NCBI GenBank assembly: GCA_964427535.1
Contig: CAYRVF010000058.1
Coordinates: 1 to 31,568 of the forward strand
From: CAYRVF01 sp964427535
GTDB lineage: Bacteria > Chloroflexota > Ktedonobacteria > Ktedonobacterales > JADMIN01
Length of the DNA: 31,568 nucleotides
Reading direction: 5' to 3'
In this document: positions 6,923-16,144 of the stretch, piece after piece
How positions within the stretch are numbered: position 1 is the first letter of the stretch
Layout of the letters: every line of letters begins with the position of its first letter
Notes under the pieces: model-generated
Databases searched by the model: none
The model's input: only the letters and a program-made list of their open reading frames with translations
What the model was told of the DNA's origin: nothing
Program-made: the position numbers and the translations under genes

Positions 6923-8191
6923 GTGACCGATACCCCTAGCTCCGAGACACCCGGTTCCGAATCATCGGGTTCCAATACCTCCAGTACCTCCAGCTCTGAG
7001 ACGCAGAGCCAGAGCGCGGCGAGCGCGCCGGCCGAGAGCGCGCCTGCGCGCCTGCCTACCGCGCTGGTCTACGATCCGGCCTGCCTCGATCATCTCGCAC
7101 CTGACGGCTTCCCTGAGGTGCCTGAGCGCATCAGCGGGGCGCTCGCGCGCATCGAGCAGTACATCGCCGCGGGACACCTCAAGCCCGAGCAACTGTTGCG
7201 GCTGCTCTCGCGGCCCGCGACGCTCGACGAGCTGACGACCGTCCACAAGCGCGACTACATTGACCGCCTGCGCCGGTTCTCGGATCAGACGATGGAAGGC
7301 TTCGGCTTCGACGGCGAGCCGCGCCGTTTCGCGACTGACGTCTACCTCTCGCCGGGATCATATAACGCCGCTCTGGCGGCGGCGGGTGGCGCGCTCGTCG
7401 CACTCGACGCGATCGGCGAGGGGCAGGCGCGCAACGGCTACGCGCTGGTGCGGCCGCCGGGCCATCACGCGCGTCCGGCGTCGGCGATGGGCTTCTGCCT
7501 GTTCAATAACGCCGCGGTCGCCGCACGCTATGCGCAGCAGCGCTGGGGCTGGCAGAAGGTGCTAATCGTCGATTACGACGTGCATCACGGCAACGGCACG
7601 CAAGAGATGTTCTACGAGGACCCCGATGTAGTCTACTTCTCCACGCACGAGTTCCCGTTCTATCCTGGGACGGGCGCCAGTGGCGAGCGCGGCGCGGGTC
7701 CGGGTCTGGGCGCGACGGTCAACGTGCCGCTGCCTGCGCAATCGGGCTGGAGCGTGTATGACCCGATCTTCCGTCAGGTGCTCTGGCCCGTCGCCGACAA
7801 GCTGAAGCCCGATGTCATCCTGCTGTCGGCGGGTTTCGACGCCCACTGGACCGATCCGCTGGCCGACATGCGCCTCTCGACGTCGGACTTCGCCGACCTG
7901 ACGCTCGAAGTGGTGGAGATGGCTGACCGCTACTGCGACGGCCGCATCGTCGTCGTGCAGGAGGGCGGCTACAATCTCGAAGCCGTCGCGAACTGCGCCA
8001 CCACGGTGCTCTTCGGGCTGACGGGCAGCGACGCCATCGCCGACAGCCAGGGCGAGCCGGAGCCGCTCGACTTCCGCTGGAATGAGGACGCCATTCTGCG
8101 CGCGCTCTACGACCTGCACGACCTTGTCGGTTATCGCCGCAAGGCGCGTCGGGCAGGCGTGCGTACGCCTCCGCGCGCGCCTCAGCAGTAA
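6923..8191 (+). CDS. Histone deacetylase / acetoin-utilisation (AcuC) family hydrolase
   Basis: It starts at GTG with GGGAG seven bases upstream and encodes 422 residues. After a Ser/Thr/Glu-rich N-terminal extension (1-42) comes an arginase-deacetylase fold with all key residues: the H181-H182 pair in RPPGHHARP, zinc ligands D219 and H221 in VDYDVHHGNG, zinc ligand D306 in SAGFDAHW and the transition-state tyrosine Y350 in EGGYN. The family is zinc-dependent and removes acetyl groups from lysine side chains or polyamines. The bacterial substrate is not predictable; AcuC, acetylpolyamine amidohydrolase and HDAC-like roles are all possible. It is divergent from the antibiotic kinase and followed by a lipoprotein gene. 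Confidence 0.93.
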   Translation: MTDTPSSETPGSESSGSNTSSTSSSETQSQSAASAPAESAPARLPTALVYDPACLDHLAPDGFPEVPERISGALARIEQYIAAGHLKPEQLLRLLSRPATLDELTTVHKRDYIDRLRRFSDQTMEGFGFDGEPRRFATDVYLSPGSYNAALAAAGGALVALDAIGEGQARNGYALVRPPGHHARPASAMGFCLFNNAAVAARYAQQRWGWQKVLIVDYDVHHGNGTQEMFYEDPDVVYFSTHEFPFYPGTGASGERGAGPGLGATVNVPLPAQSGWSVYDPIFRQVLWPVADKLKPDVILLSAGFDAHWTDPLADMRLSTSDFADLTLEVVEMADRYCDGRIVVVQEGGYNLEAVANCATTVLFGLTGSDAIADSQGEPEPLDFRWNEDAILRALYDLHDLVGYRRKARRAGVRTPPRAPQQ

Positions 8192-8226
8192 ATCGACGGA
8201 ACCGCGCCCGCGAGGTGGCCCACACT

Positions 8227-8246
8227 CTACGCGACTCTGGGCGTAG
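8227..8246 (+). terminator. Weak hairpin after the deacetylase gene
   Basis: CTACGC and GCGTAG form a perfect six-base stem around an eight-base loop, about 35 bases after the stop codon. There is no T run, so it may instead be mRNA 3' structure. Confidence 0.22.
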
Positions 8247-8388
8247 AACACGTCGTATTGCGATGCGATAGCGCGACGGCACACGGTATGCTTCCTGGCA
8301 TATTCCAGTGCAATCGTCAACCGGAGCGCGCAGTGGCTCAAGGACAGCACGACGCTCTCCACGGCAGGAAAGAAGGACATCGGGGTCT

Positions 8389-9255
8389 ATGGGCAAGCAG
8401 ACGGGAACGCTCCGCGCGACTGCGGGCGTGATATTCCTCTTGGGGGCGCTGGCGCTGGGCGCGTGCGCCTCGGGCGGCGCAGGCACAAGCACGAGCACCG
8501 GTGGCACCAGCTCGACGAATAGCTCGCAGCAACAGACGGAAGCTATTCTCTCGCAGGTGCAGTCGAACGTACAGAGCGGGAAGCTCAAAAACGCCCACGT
8601 CACCTCGAACGAGAGCATCCAATCGCCGTTAGGCCCGATCACCTCGACCAGCACCGGCACGCTCGAAGTGCAGCCCTTCGCGATCGACTGGAGCACGCAG
8701 TCCACGATCGGCGGCAAGCAGATTGCCTCGAACGAGATCATCGTCAACGATACGCTGTACGTGAAGACCGCCGACCAGTCACAGTACCAGTCGTACTCAC
8801 TCGCGTCGCTCGCGAAACAGGCGGCGGGGTCGTCGAACGGTGTCGGCGCGTCGAGTGCTTCGCCGAGCACGGATATCTCCGCGCTCGAGCACTTCCTGAG
8901 CGTCTCGAACGCGCACCTCGTCTGTGGCCAGGGCTCGGCCAGCAGCGGCAGCCAGTCCTGCACCGATACCGTGACAGTCGACGGTCAGCAGATGAAGGTC
9001 TATCACCTTCAGGGCGCGAACTCGCAGCAGGTGAGCACACCCGGCGCTTCGAGCAGCACGACCACCTCGGGTGCCTCCACCGTGAGCAACCACGAAGACC
9101 TCTACATCAACGCCGACGGCTCCTACCAGCCAGTTGAGGTAGTCTTCACATCGAATGGCGGCTCGCAAGGGTCGATCACGTCCACCACGACCTTCACCCA
9201 ATGGAACGCCGCGACCTCGGCTATCTCCGCCCCGACGAACGTGCAGAACGGGTAG
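8389..9255 (+). CDS. Secreted lipoprotein, Ser/Thr-rich
   Basis: The ATG at 8389 begins a type II signal peptide: basic start, hydrophobic core and lipobox LGAC with the lipidated cysteine at about residue 26. The frame is open further upstream, but a longer start would bury the signal. The 288-residue product is rich in Ser, Thr, Gly and Gln. It has a mature domain beginning with a helix (TEAILSQVQSNVQ) and then beta-strand pairs, ending in a repeated STTTF-type strand. The pattern resembles LppX/LolA-like lipoproteins, a structural guess only. It would sit on the outer face of the cytoplasmic membrane. It ends 14 bases from the convergent anti-sigma-like gene. Confidence 0.75.
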   Translation: MGKQTGTLRATAGVIFLLGALALGACASGGAGTSTSTGGTSSTNSSQQQTEAILSQVQSNVQSGKLKNAHVTSNESIQSPLGPITSTSTGTLEVQPFAIDWSTQSTIGGKQIASNEIIVNDTLYVKTADQSQYQSYSLASLAKQAAGSSNGVGASSASPSTDISALEHFLSVSNAHLVCGQGSASSGSQSCTDTVTVDGQQMKVYHLQGANSQQVSTPGASSSTTTSGASTVSNHEDLYINADGSYQPVEVVFTSNGGSQGSITSTTTFTQWNAATSAISAPTNVQNG

Positions 9256-9269
9256 CGGGCCTCATCTGC

Positions 9270-10973
9270 CTACCCGCGAACGCCGAGCAGCGCGACGACC
9301 GGTTTGCCATCACTCAGCCGCAGCCACTGGGTGGACGAATTTTGCAGGTTCGGCTGCATGAGCGCGACACTGCCGTTCTGCAGCAAGAAGATCTGTCCCT
9401 TCGCGCCTCCTGTCGGGTTCGACTGCACCGCACCCTCGTTTGTGAGATCCGCGCGGTGGTAGCGCAGGCCCATCCCCTGGGTATCAACCACCCAGACATC
9501 GTGCCCGACGACGCTCTGATCCGCCGAGGCGGCGTCCTGCGTGACATAGAGGGTCGTGCCGCTGGTGTCGGGGCTCACGGAGAGCGACTCTGCCACGGCG
9601 AGCGTTGCGGGCGCGACGGGTCCGCCGAGTGGAATGTCGCCAATCTCCGTCGGACCTGCGGCGCTCGCGTCGAAGACCAGACACTCGACCAGCGGTGTGC
9701 CGTCGACGAGGTAGACCTGTGGCTCCGACGTGCTGGCGTTCGTCGCGAGACGCGCGTTTGGCGGGATACCCTGCACCGCGAGGGCCTGCGCCGTCTGCCC
9801 GGTCTGCACGTCAATCCGCCGCAGCAACGCGTACTGCGCACCCTTCGTGTCGGTGAGCTCCATCACGTCGAAGAGCCACTGTCCGTCTGGCGAGATGGCG
9901 AGCGTGCCGCCCGCGCCCTCGGCCCGTGTCGTTCCCGTCGTAGCGAGGTGCGGCACGGTGGATGGGAATGCGGAGGCCGGCAGGCTGCCCGGCGGCGGTG
10001 GCATCGGCACATTCGCTGGCACGGACGGCGTGAGCGCGCGCTCTACCTGGCCCGTCTGCGCGTTGACGACGAGCGCGCGTGGTCCGGACGCCGTGGTCGG
10101 AGGCTCCCCCACGCCGACATAAGCCGTATCGCCCGTGGGCGAGAGCACGAGTGACTCGGCTCGCGCGCCGTTCTTCAGCACCACGCCATTCGCGGGGGTC
10201 AGGGGTGTCGCGAACTTCAGCGCGCCCGAGGTCGCGTCGAACGCGAGCAGCGCCTGCTGGCCGTTCTGTTGCGCCGTCAACTCATAGAGCAGCGTGCCTT
10301 GCGCATTGACCTGCACCGCCGCTGGCAACTGCGCCGTCTGCGCGACAGTCAGCGAATCGGAGCTGGCGGGTAGCGAGCGGGTCACCGTGCCGTTCCGCTC
10401 GTCGACGGCGATCACCTCCGCGACCTTCCACGTGTGCCCGGCGGAATCGGCGACTGTCACGAGCTTGCCGGTCTCGGCGTATAGCAGACCGCCCGCCCCT
10501 GCCGCGAGAGGATGCGCGATGCCATTCTCCGAGCGGGCCGCCGCCGTGTTGCGTCCAGGAAGCACGAACAGCCCTGCCACGAGAGCGACCAGCGCGACCA
10601 GCCCCAGCAGCGCCGTCAGGCCAATCGTGCCACCGCGGCCGAGCGCGGCCCCGATGCGCCGGGCATGACGAAAGAGCGACCGCGAGCGCGTGTGCGAGAT
10701 GACGGCGTCGCGCAGGTCAGGCACGACCGGCACCGGCTCGCTGCCTAGCGAGGCCAGCATGTTATATGGCTCCCGGAGCGCCCGCGACCGCGCGCCACAG
10801 ATCTCGCAGACCGCGATGTGCTCACGCACCGCCAGCGCCGCGTTGGGTGGCAATTCGTTGGCGAACTCGGCGACGAGCACCTCAGGCTCCAAGGGACACA
10901 CAAGTTCGCGAAGGTGCTGGCGGCGCGTCGTCACGCGATGAATGCGCGTGGATGGTGTGATCGTCTCTGGCAT
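9270..10973 (-). CDS. ZAS-type anti-sigma-like membrane protein with propeller-like sensor
   Basis: The ATG at 10973 has AGGA seven bases upstream. The 567-residue protein starts with a cytoplasmic zinc-binding domain carrying the HxxxCxxC motif (H52, C56, C59), the hallmark of ZAS anti-sigma factors. One membrane helix follows (about 114-140), then an outside region of some 430 residues with recurring strands such as VVNAQTGQVERAL, RIDVQTGQTAQAL and VVDTQGMGLRY, which resemble beta-propeller blades. It follows the sigma-like gene at 11102-12952, separated by 128 bases. Expected role: hold the sigma-like protein at the membrane and release it on an envelope signal. Partnership is inferred from gene order and the ZAS motif. 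Confidence 0.8.
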   Translation of the reverse strand: MPETITPSTRIHRVTTRRQHLRELVCPLEPEVLVAEFANELPPNAALAVREHIAVCEICGARSRALREPYNMLASLGSEPVPVVPDLRDAVISHTRSRSLFRHARRIGAALGRGGTIGLTALLGLVALVALVAGLFVLPGRNTAAARSENGIAHPLAAGAGGLLYAETGKLVTVADSAGHTWKVAEVIAVDERNGTVTRSLPASSDSLTVAQTAQLPAAVQVNAQGTLLYELTAQQNGQQALLAFDATSGALKFATPLTPANGVVLKNGARAESLVLSPTGDTAYVGVGEPPTTASGPRALVVNAQTGQVERALTPSVPANVPMPPPPGSLPASAFPSTVPHLATTGTTRAEGAGGTLAISPDGQWLFDVMELTDTKGAQYALLRRIDVQTGQTAQALAVQGIPPNARLATNASTSEPQVYLVDGTPLVECLVFDASAAGPTEIGDIPLGGPVAPATLAVAESLSVSPDTSGTTLYVTQDAASADQSVVGHDVWVVDTQGMGLRYHRADLTNEGAVQSNPTGGAKGQIFLLQNGSVALMQPNLQNSSTQWLRLSDGKPVVALLGVRG

Positions 10974-11101
10974 CCCTACATCCTCACCATGTCGATGAAT
11001 CCGTTACGGCGGGCTGATGCGCACGAAGCGCGCCAGGCGCACTGTCTCGATACGTTTCTCGACACGTTCGTGGGCGTGTCGCTCTGCAGCCAGGCTGATC
11101 G

Positions 11102-12952
11102 TCAGCGGTGTCGTGTGCCGATGCGCTTCGCAGTGATGGGCGCTGGCGTGAGCACGGGGACGATTGCCGCTGGCACCGGCCGCACGCTGTCGGGCGTGAG
11201 CACCGGAACGATCACCGCCGCTTCGAGCCGCGGTGTCAGCACGGGCACAATTGCCGTCAGCGCGCTGATAGCCTCCGGCACGCCAGCTATGGCCTCCGGC
11301 ACGCCAGCCGCCTCATCGGGAACCTCGGCCTCGGGGAGCGCCACTTCAACGGTGCTGGTCGCGGCCTCCTCGCTCTCAGAGGGCGCCGTGTGGAGTGGCC
11401 CGGTTTCCAGCTCCGCGAGCGAGCGATCGTCTAGCATCGACTCGTCGTCGGGCGACGGAACTGCTGACTGCTCAGGCACGTGTACCGCCGCGTCCGCTTC
11501 GACCACTGGTCCAACGAGCAGGCCCTCCAGTTCGGCCACATCGGGCTGGAGGTCCGCCGCGTTGGCCAGACGAATGAGAATCGGCGCCTCGTCCACATCC
11601 AGCGGAGGCAGTGGCATCGTCATTCTGGACCGAGGCAGCACCTCGCCATCAAGCGGGGGCAGCGGAATCGTGCTGGGCGCGCGCAGCGTCGCCGCGTCCT
11701 CCAGTGGTGGAAGCGGCATCGTTTTCGCGACACGCAGCACCTCCGCGAGCGACTCCAGCGTCTCGGGCGTTGCCTCGCTCTGGTCCGCCGCTGGCATGTG
11801 TTCGACGACGGCGGTGACGACCGATTGCGCGTGCGGCGCCGGCGCCACGTCGGTGAGCAGCGTCACGCTATCCAGCGGTGGATGGCTGTCTTCGCCTGCC
11901 GACCGCTGTGGCAAGTACGACGGCTCCGTCTCCTCTGGCTCTGGAGTGACCGGCTCGCCGCGTGACGCTGAGGTGCCCCTCGCCGGCGAGATCACGACGT
12001 CTTCGCGTCTGGCGCGCCCGCCCGGAGCGGGTGCCAGGGTGGGTGCCTCGGGTGGCAGCGCGTCGATGGTCGGCACGGGCGATGTTGGCTCGTCCTCGGC
12101 AGGCGCCGATGGCTGGTCGGACGTAAAGTCGGCGTAGGCGGCCTCCGGTGGAATGCCCATGCTGGCAAGCGCAGCCTCATACCGCCGCCCGAAGAGCTGC
12201 AGCCCCTGCACGATACGGCGGCGCGCCGCGCTCGGGCGAATGCCGAGCGCGTCGGCGACCTCCGCCTGGTTGAGTCCCGCGACGAGGTGCAAGGCGAGAC
12301 ATTGGGCGTCGCCGTAGGGCAGCTCGGCGAGCACCGCGCGCACCAACCGGTGGCGCAGCGCGTCCCGTGGGTCGAGTCCGTCGAGTTCCTGGTCGATCGG
12401 ACCCTCGGTCGCTGCCCATACCGCGTCGTCCTGCTCGGAGTCAGCCTCCGCGACGCCCTGGTCGTCGGTCGCGCTCGCACGGTTCCAGACGAGTTGGCGC
12501 ACCTGCCGCCGGGTGGTGCCGGTCAGCTCCGCGAGTCTGCCGCGCAACCGCTTGCCCGCCGGCGCGGATGAGGTCTGCGCGGCGAGAAGGCCCATCGTAT
12601 TCGACGGCGCCCCCGCCAGACGCGGCGCGCGTGACGCACCAGGCCGCCGGAGGGCATCCAGGCCGGCCTCTGTGCTCGCCCGTAGCAGCCACAGCCGCAG
12701 ATGTTCGCCGCCATGTGGGCCAAGCACCCGCTGCTCCATGCGTGTGAAGATGCCGACCGAGAGTTGGGTTGCTCGCTGTGGATTCCCCGTCAGCCGCACC
12801 AGATAGCGCACGACGACCGGCTGGTAGCGCGCGACGAGTGCGGCGAGGGCCCAATCGGCGCCCGCGTGGGCCTGTGCGGCCAAGTGAAGCTCTTGTTCTC
12901 GCTCGACATCCACTCGCGGCGTCGAGAGCGGGAAGAGGTCTTGCCAGGCCAT
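11102..12952 (-). CDS. Sigma-70-like protein with long repeat-bearing C-terminal tail
   Basis: The ATG at 12952 is chosen because AGGAAGG lies eight bases upstream; the GTG at 12961 abuts that site. The 616-residue product has a region-2-like helical domain (about 25-105) and a region-4 helix-turn-helix (about 200-258; LPYGDAQCLALHLVAGLNQ then EVADALGIRPSAARRRI). The usual acidic region 2.2 pattern is replaced by RATQLSVGIF, so core-polymerase contact may be altered. Residues about 265-616 are Pro/Glu/Ala-rich and probably disordered. They carry three PLPPL motifs (coding bases about 11603-11716) and three IVPVLTP motifs (about 11144-11251). It is followed by a ZAS anti-sigma-like gene. Whether it still acts as a sigma factor is uncertain. 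Confidence 0.75.
   Translation of the reverse strand: MAWQDLFPLSTPRVDVEREQELHLAAQAHAGADWALAALVARYQPVVVRYLVRLTGNPQRATQLSVGIFTRMEQRVLGPHGGEHLRLWLLRASTEAGLDALRRPGASRAPRLAGAPSNTMGLLAAQTSSAPAGKRLRGRLAELTGTTRRQVRQLVWNRASATDDQGVAEADSEQDDAVWAATEGPIDQELDGLDPRDALRHRLVRAVLAELPYGDAQCLALHLVAGLNQAEVADALGIRPSAARRRIVQGLQLFGRRYEAALASMGIPPEAAYADFTSDQPSAPAEDEPTSPVPTIDALPPEAPTLAPAPGGRARREDVVISPARGTSASRGEPVTPEPEETEPSYLPQRSAGEDSHPPLDSVTLLTDVAPAPHAQSVVTAVVEHMPAADQSEATPETLESLAEVLRVAKTMPLPPLEDAATLRAPSTIPLPPLDGEVLPRSRMTMPLPPLDVDEAPILIRLANAADLQPDVAELEGLLVGPVVEADAAVHVPEQSAVPSPDDESMLDDRSLAELETGPLHTAPSESEEAATSTVEVALPEAEVPDEAAGVPEAIAGVPEAISALTAIVPVLTPRLEAAVIVPVLTPDSVRPVPAAIVPVLTPAPITAKRIGTRHR
11144..11251 (-). repeat. Three IVPVLTP coding repeats in the sigma-like tail
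   Basis: The heptad IVPVLTP occurs three times near the protein's C-terminus (residues 568-574, 581-587 and 597-603, counting from the ATG at 12952). The repeats are also visible in DNA as GTGAGCAC(G/C)GG-type direct repeats. Confidence 0.7.
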
Positions 12953-13619
12953 CCGCGTCACCTTCCTAGTCGTCTATTCCCATGTTGAGCGCCACTGGGC
13001 GTTGACCGGCGTGGTAGCCCCACTCAGCGGCCACCGGTGTCCGCATCCGGCATCTGGCAGTCCGTCGGAGCGCACACCACATGCCAGACCGGCACGGCGT
13101 GGGCACGAACCGCTCCCCTGGTCCAATCTGGGAGCGGAAGCCCGGTTCCGGCCCTCGTGCGGAAGAGGGCGGCCGAAGAGGAACGCCGGGCCGTCAGAGG
13201 GAGCGTTGCCGTGCTCGGTACGTGCTCTGTAATAGTTAGACGTATGCGAGACCCCAATCCGCACCACTTTCCCCCCGCCAGTTTCGCGCTCTCGGTTCGT
13301 GACCGCCATTCGTTCGCTAGCATGTCATATGCCAGTTAGGTGTAGTGGCATTGTACCAAACTTGCTTCGTGCCGTCTGCTGCGAGCTTCCGGTGATCTCG
13401 TGTCATCGTGATGAAGATCGCGTGCTTGCGGGGTGTGACGTCCCGCCTCCCAGGCTTCTGCGATCAACGCAAAATGAGCGCCAAGACGGCAGCGCAGTGA
13501 GCTTTTCGTCCTACTTTGCCCTGGCGGCACATGATTTGCGAAGACCCTCGTCTGAACTTTTTCGTCTTTGGATGATTGGTGGCTGACAAGAGAGAACGAG
13601 CGCCCGGCTGGCCCGGTGA
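12953..13619. other. 667-base intergenic region between divergent regulators
   Basis: No gene is supported. It separates the minus-strand sigma-like gene from the plus-strand kinase. A perfect inverted repeat CCGCTCCC...GGGAGCGG lies at 13110-13137. A weak minus-strand promoter (TTGGGG at 13257-13252, 17-base spacer, TATTAC at 13234-13229) could serve the sigma-like gene with a leader of about 270 bases. I see no clear promoter for the kinase. Confidence 0.4.
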
Positions 13620-15971
13620 GTGGATCGAGTCCGTAGTTCCATCCGCCGATGCTCTGCCGAACGTGCGGTGATGGTGGATGAGGGCACACGCGTGGCGATG
13701 CTGGATGTGAATGCAATTGGCGGCGATGGAAGCGAGCACGGCGATATGCCTAATGAGCCGCTGAAGCCGTCGAACGCACCACCATGGAGGCTGGATACTC
13801 CGACTCCGATTGACGCGGGAGTGGGGCGGACTGGCGGCGCGGACGATCTGGTGCTCCGGCGCGGGGTCGCTTCCGGCGCTGCTCCGTGGCGTCTGGCCGC
13901 CGACGGCACTATTCTGGAGCCTGGTGTGCTCGTATCGGCCACCGGCCGCGCTCGGCACGACATGATCGGTGCCGTGTGGACCACGCTCGTCAGCGAGGTC
14001 GACCGCGAGCGCGCCGACACTGCCTGGGAGGATGCCCGGCGTGCGCGGGGCATCTGCGAGATCACCTGCGCGTTGCAACACATGCACGGCGCACCAGTCG
14101 AGGTTGCTCTCCGTCTCGTGCCGTCCCTCGGCCTCGATGGGCGCGTGCTGGAATGGCTCGGCGCCGTGCGGATAGGAGCGGGAGCGCCGCGCGCCGACTT
14201 CCGCGACGAACCAGCTCTTCCGGCACCCAGCGCGCTGGCCCAGCTCGATGCCGTCTTCGCGCTCTCGTCTGATACGTTGCTGCTCTACGATGCCAGCGGG
14301 GCGCTGCGACGCGCGAGCGCAGCCGCCCGCGCGCTGCTGGGCGAGCTTGGCGAGGAGCGATCCGCGAGGTCCCTCCACGACGGCACGGGCTCCGGACGCC
14401 GCGGCGATGTGTATGACCGTCTGCGGCGCGACGAACAGTGGCCACTGTGGCGTGTGCTCCGAGGAGAGAACCTCTCGCGGGACGAGTGTGTCGAGATTGT
14501 GCTGGGCCAACCGCAGGGTCACGAGATGGTGTTCGCGGTGAGCGGCATGCCAGTGCGCGAGACGGACGGACGCATCGTCGGTGCGCTGCTCTCAATCCGC
14601 GACACGACCGAGCGGCGGCGTCTCGAATACCGCAGCCAGGGCGCGGTCCGGGGACTGCTCGCGATGGCCGAGGCGCTGGTGCTGGCCTCATCCGACGCCG
14701 ATACTGACACCGTGACCCCGGCCGCGCCGGTGACCCGCGGTGCCGGACCCGAGCGCCAGTTAGCGGAGGTGGTGCGCGATGTCATGGAGTGTGAGCGTGC
14801 GGGCGTGGTGGCGTTCACGACCGAGGGCGGCGTCACAGCTCCGCATCCGCTGATGGTCGTGGCCGATACGCCTGAGCACGAACGTGACTGGGAAGCGCTC
14901 TGGCGTGACCCGTCAGCGGCACGGGCGCTCCTGACTGCGGAGACTCTCGCCCGCCTGGACGCCGATGAGGTGCTATTGCACCGGTCGCTCGTGCCGGAGT
15001 CACAACCAGAGGCATGCGACACCGGAGAGCGAGTGCTTCTGCTGCCCATGCGGGTAGGCGATCAGATGCTGGGCCTGCTCACGCTCGAACGGAGCCCCTC
15101 TGCTCCGGATTACTCGCTCGAAGACATCGCCGTGGGGGGCGCGCTCGCGCGTCTGAGCGGTCTGGTGATGGAGCGCCAGCGGCTGCTGCGCCAGCGCGAG
15201 GAGGCGCATGCCAGCGAGCTTGCGCTGGCCGAGGCGACGCGGCGGATGGACGAATTCCTCAGCATCGCCAGCCACGAGCTCAAGACACCGCTGACGAGCA
15301 TGAAGGCCACGCTTCAGGTTGCCGCGCGGCGTCTGCGACGGAGCGCCGACAGCGAGGGGGGCGAGCCAGCGTCGCCAGATGCTCAGACCGACGCCGTCGT
15401 CGAGCTGCTGCAGCGGATCGATGTGCAGACGACGCGGCTCGCGCGCCTGGTGGCCGACCTGCTCGATACGTCACGGCTACGGGTGGAGGTGTTGCCCCTG
15501 CGGCCCGCACCCTGCGATCTGCTTACAATCACACGCGATGAACTAGAGGCGCTGCGGCTCACCTGGCCCGAGCGCATCATCCTGCTCGATGCGCATGGCG
15601 CGCCTGGGCGTGTTCCGCTGTATGCCGATGCGCAGCGCGTCGGCCAGGCCATCACCAACTATGTGGTGAACGCGCTGAAATACGCGCCTCCCGACCAGCC
15701 CGTCGTCGTGCGCGTGATGGTAGAGGGGGCGACGGCGCGCCTCAGCGTCAGTGACTCCGGACCGGGGCTGCCGCCGAACGAGTGCGAGCACGTCTGGGAC
15801 CGCTTCTACCGTGTGCGGGGCATCGAGAGCCAGCACTCGTCGCAGGTGGGCCTTGGGCTGGGGCTGCACATCACGCGCAGCATCGTCGAGCGGCACGGCG
15901 GCACAGTCGGCGTCGAGAGCACCCCGGGCGCAGGCGCGACGTTCTGGCTGACCCTGCCCCTCGCACGCTGA
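13620..15971 (+). CDS. PAS-PAS-GAF sensor histidine kinase
   Basis: The longest frame starts at GTG 13620 (783 residues). In-frame ATGs at 13671, 13698 and 13746 are alternatives, and no start has a convincing ribosome site. Domains in order are two PAS-like regions (about 75-190 and 205-335, the second ending ALLSIRDTTERRR), a GAF domain (about 375-520), HisKA with phospho-acceptor H552 in SHELKTP, and HATPase with N-box (N680, N684), G1 box DSGPGL (from D712) and G2 box VGLGLGLHI. It has no membrane segment. It resembles the kinase at 530-2506 along its whole GAF-to-C-terminus length, including the RRMDEFL linker and the NPLTS/TPLTS H-box. No partner response regulator lies nearby. Confidence 0.9.
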   Translation: MDRVRSSIRRCSAERAVMVDEGTRVAMLDVNAIGGDGSEHGDMPNEPLKPSNAPPWRLDTPTPIDAGVGRTGGADDLVLRRGVASGAAPWRLAADGTILEPGVLVSATGRARHDMIGAVWTTLVSEVDRERADTAWEDARRARGICEITCALQHMHGAPVEVALRLVPSLGLDGRVLEWLGAVRIGAGAPRADFRDEPALPAPSALAQLDAVFALSSDTLLLYDASGALRRASAAARALLGELGEERSARSLHDGTGSGRRGDVYDRLRRDEQWPLWRVLRGENLSRDECVEIVLGQPQGHEMVFAVSGMPVRETDGRIVGALLSIRDTTERRRLEYRSQGAVRGLLAMAEALVLASSDADTDTVTPAAPVTRGAGPERQLAEVVRDVMECERAGVVAFTTEGGVTAPHPLMVVADTPEHERDWEALWRDPSAARALLTAETLARLDADEVLLHRSLVPESQPEACDTGERVLLLPMRVGDQMLGLLTLERSPSAPDYSLEDIAVGGALARLSGLVMERQRLLRQREEAHASELALAEATRRMDEFLSIASHELKTPLTSMKATLQVAARRLRRSADSEGGEPASPDAQTDAVVELLQRIDVQTTRLARLVADLLDTSRLRVEVLPLRPAPCDLLTITRDELEALRLTWPERIILLDAHGAPGRVPLYADAQRVGQAITNYVVNALKYAPPDQPVVVRVMVEGATARLSVSDSGPGLPPNECEHVWDRFYRVRGIESQHSSQVGLGLGLHITRSIVERHGGTVGVESTPGAGATFWLTLPLAR

Positions 15972-16106
15972 CGGACTATGCCAGTGCGGTGGGCAACGAT
16001 GCCCCCTGCGTACCCTATGTGAGCGGCTGGGCGGTGGTATCGCTCCTTCCTCCGCTGTGAGCCGCCATGAGTCCATATCTCCGCGCGGGTGTCTCTCTGT
16101 CTCCCC

Positions 16107-16134
16107 TTGACAGACAGATACGATTTCGTATAAT
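16107..16134 (+). promoter_or_regulatory. Consensus promoter of the marR gene, giving a leaderless mRNA
   Basis: TTGACA (16107-16112), a 16-base spacer and TATAAT (16129-16134) match consensus at all twelve positions. The ATG is at 16145, ten bases after the -10 box, so transcription should begin within a few bases of the start codon. There is no room for a ribosome site. Confidence 0.82.
16119..16132. promoter_or_regulatory. Probable MarR operator
   Basis: ATACGA-TT-TCGTAT is a perfect six-base inverted repeat covering the spacer and the first bases of the -10 box. A third half-site, TCGTAT, lies at 16141-16146 over the start codon. The position suits repression by the encoded MarR protein. 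Confidence 0.6.
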
Positions 16135-16144
16135 TTACTTTCGT

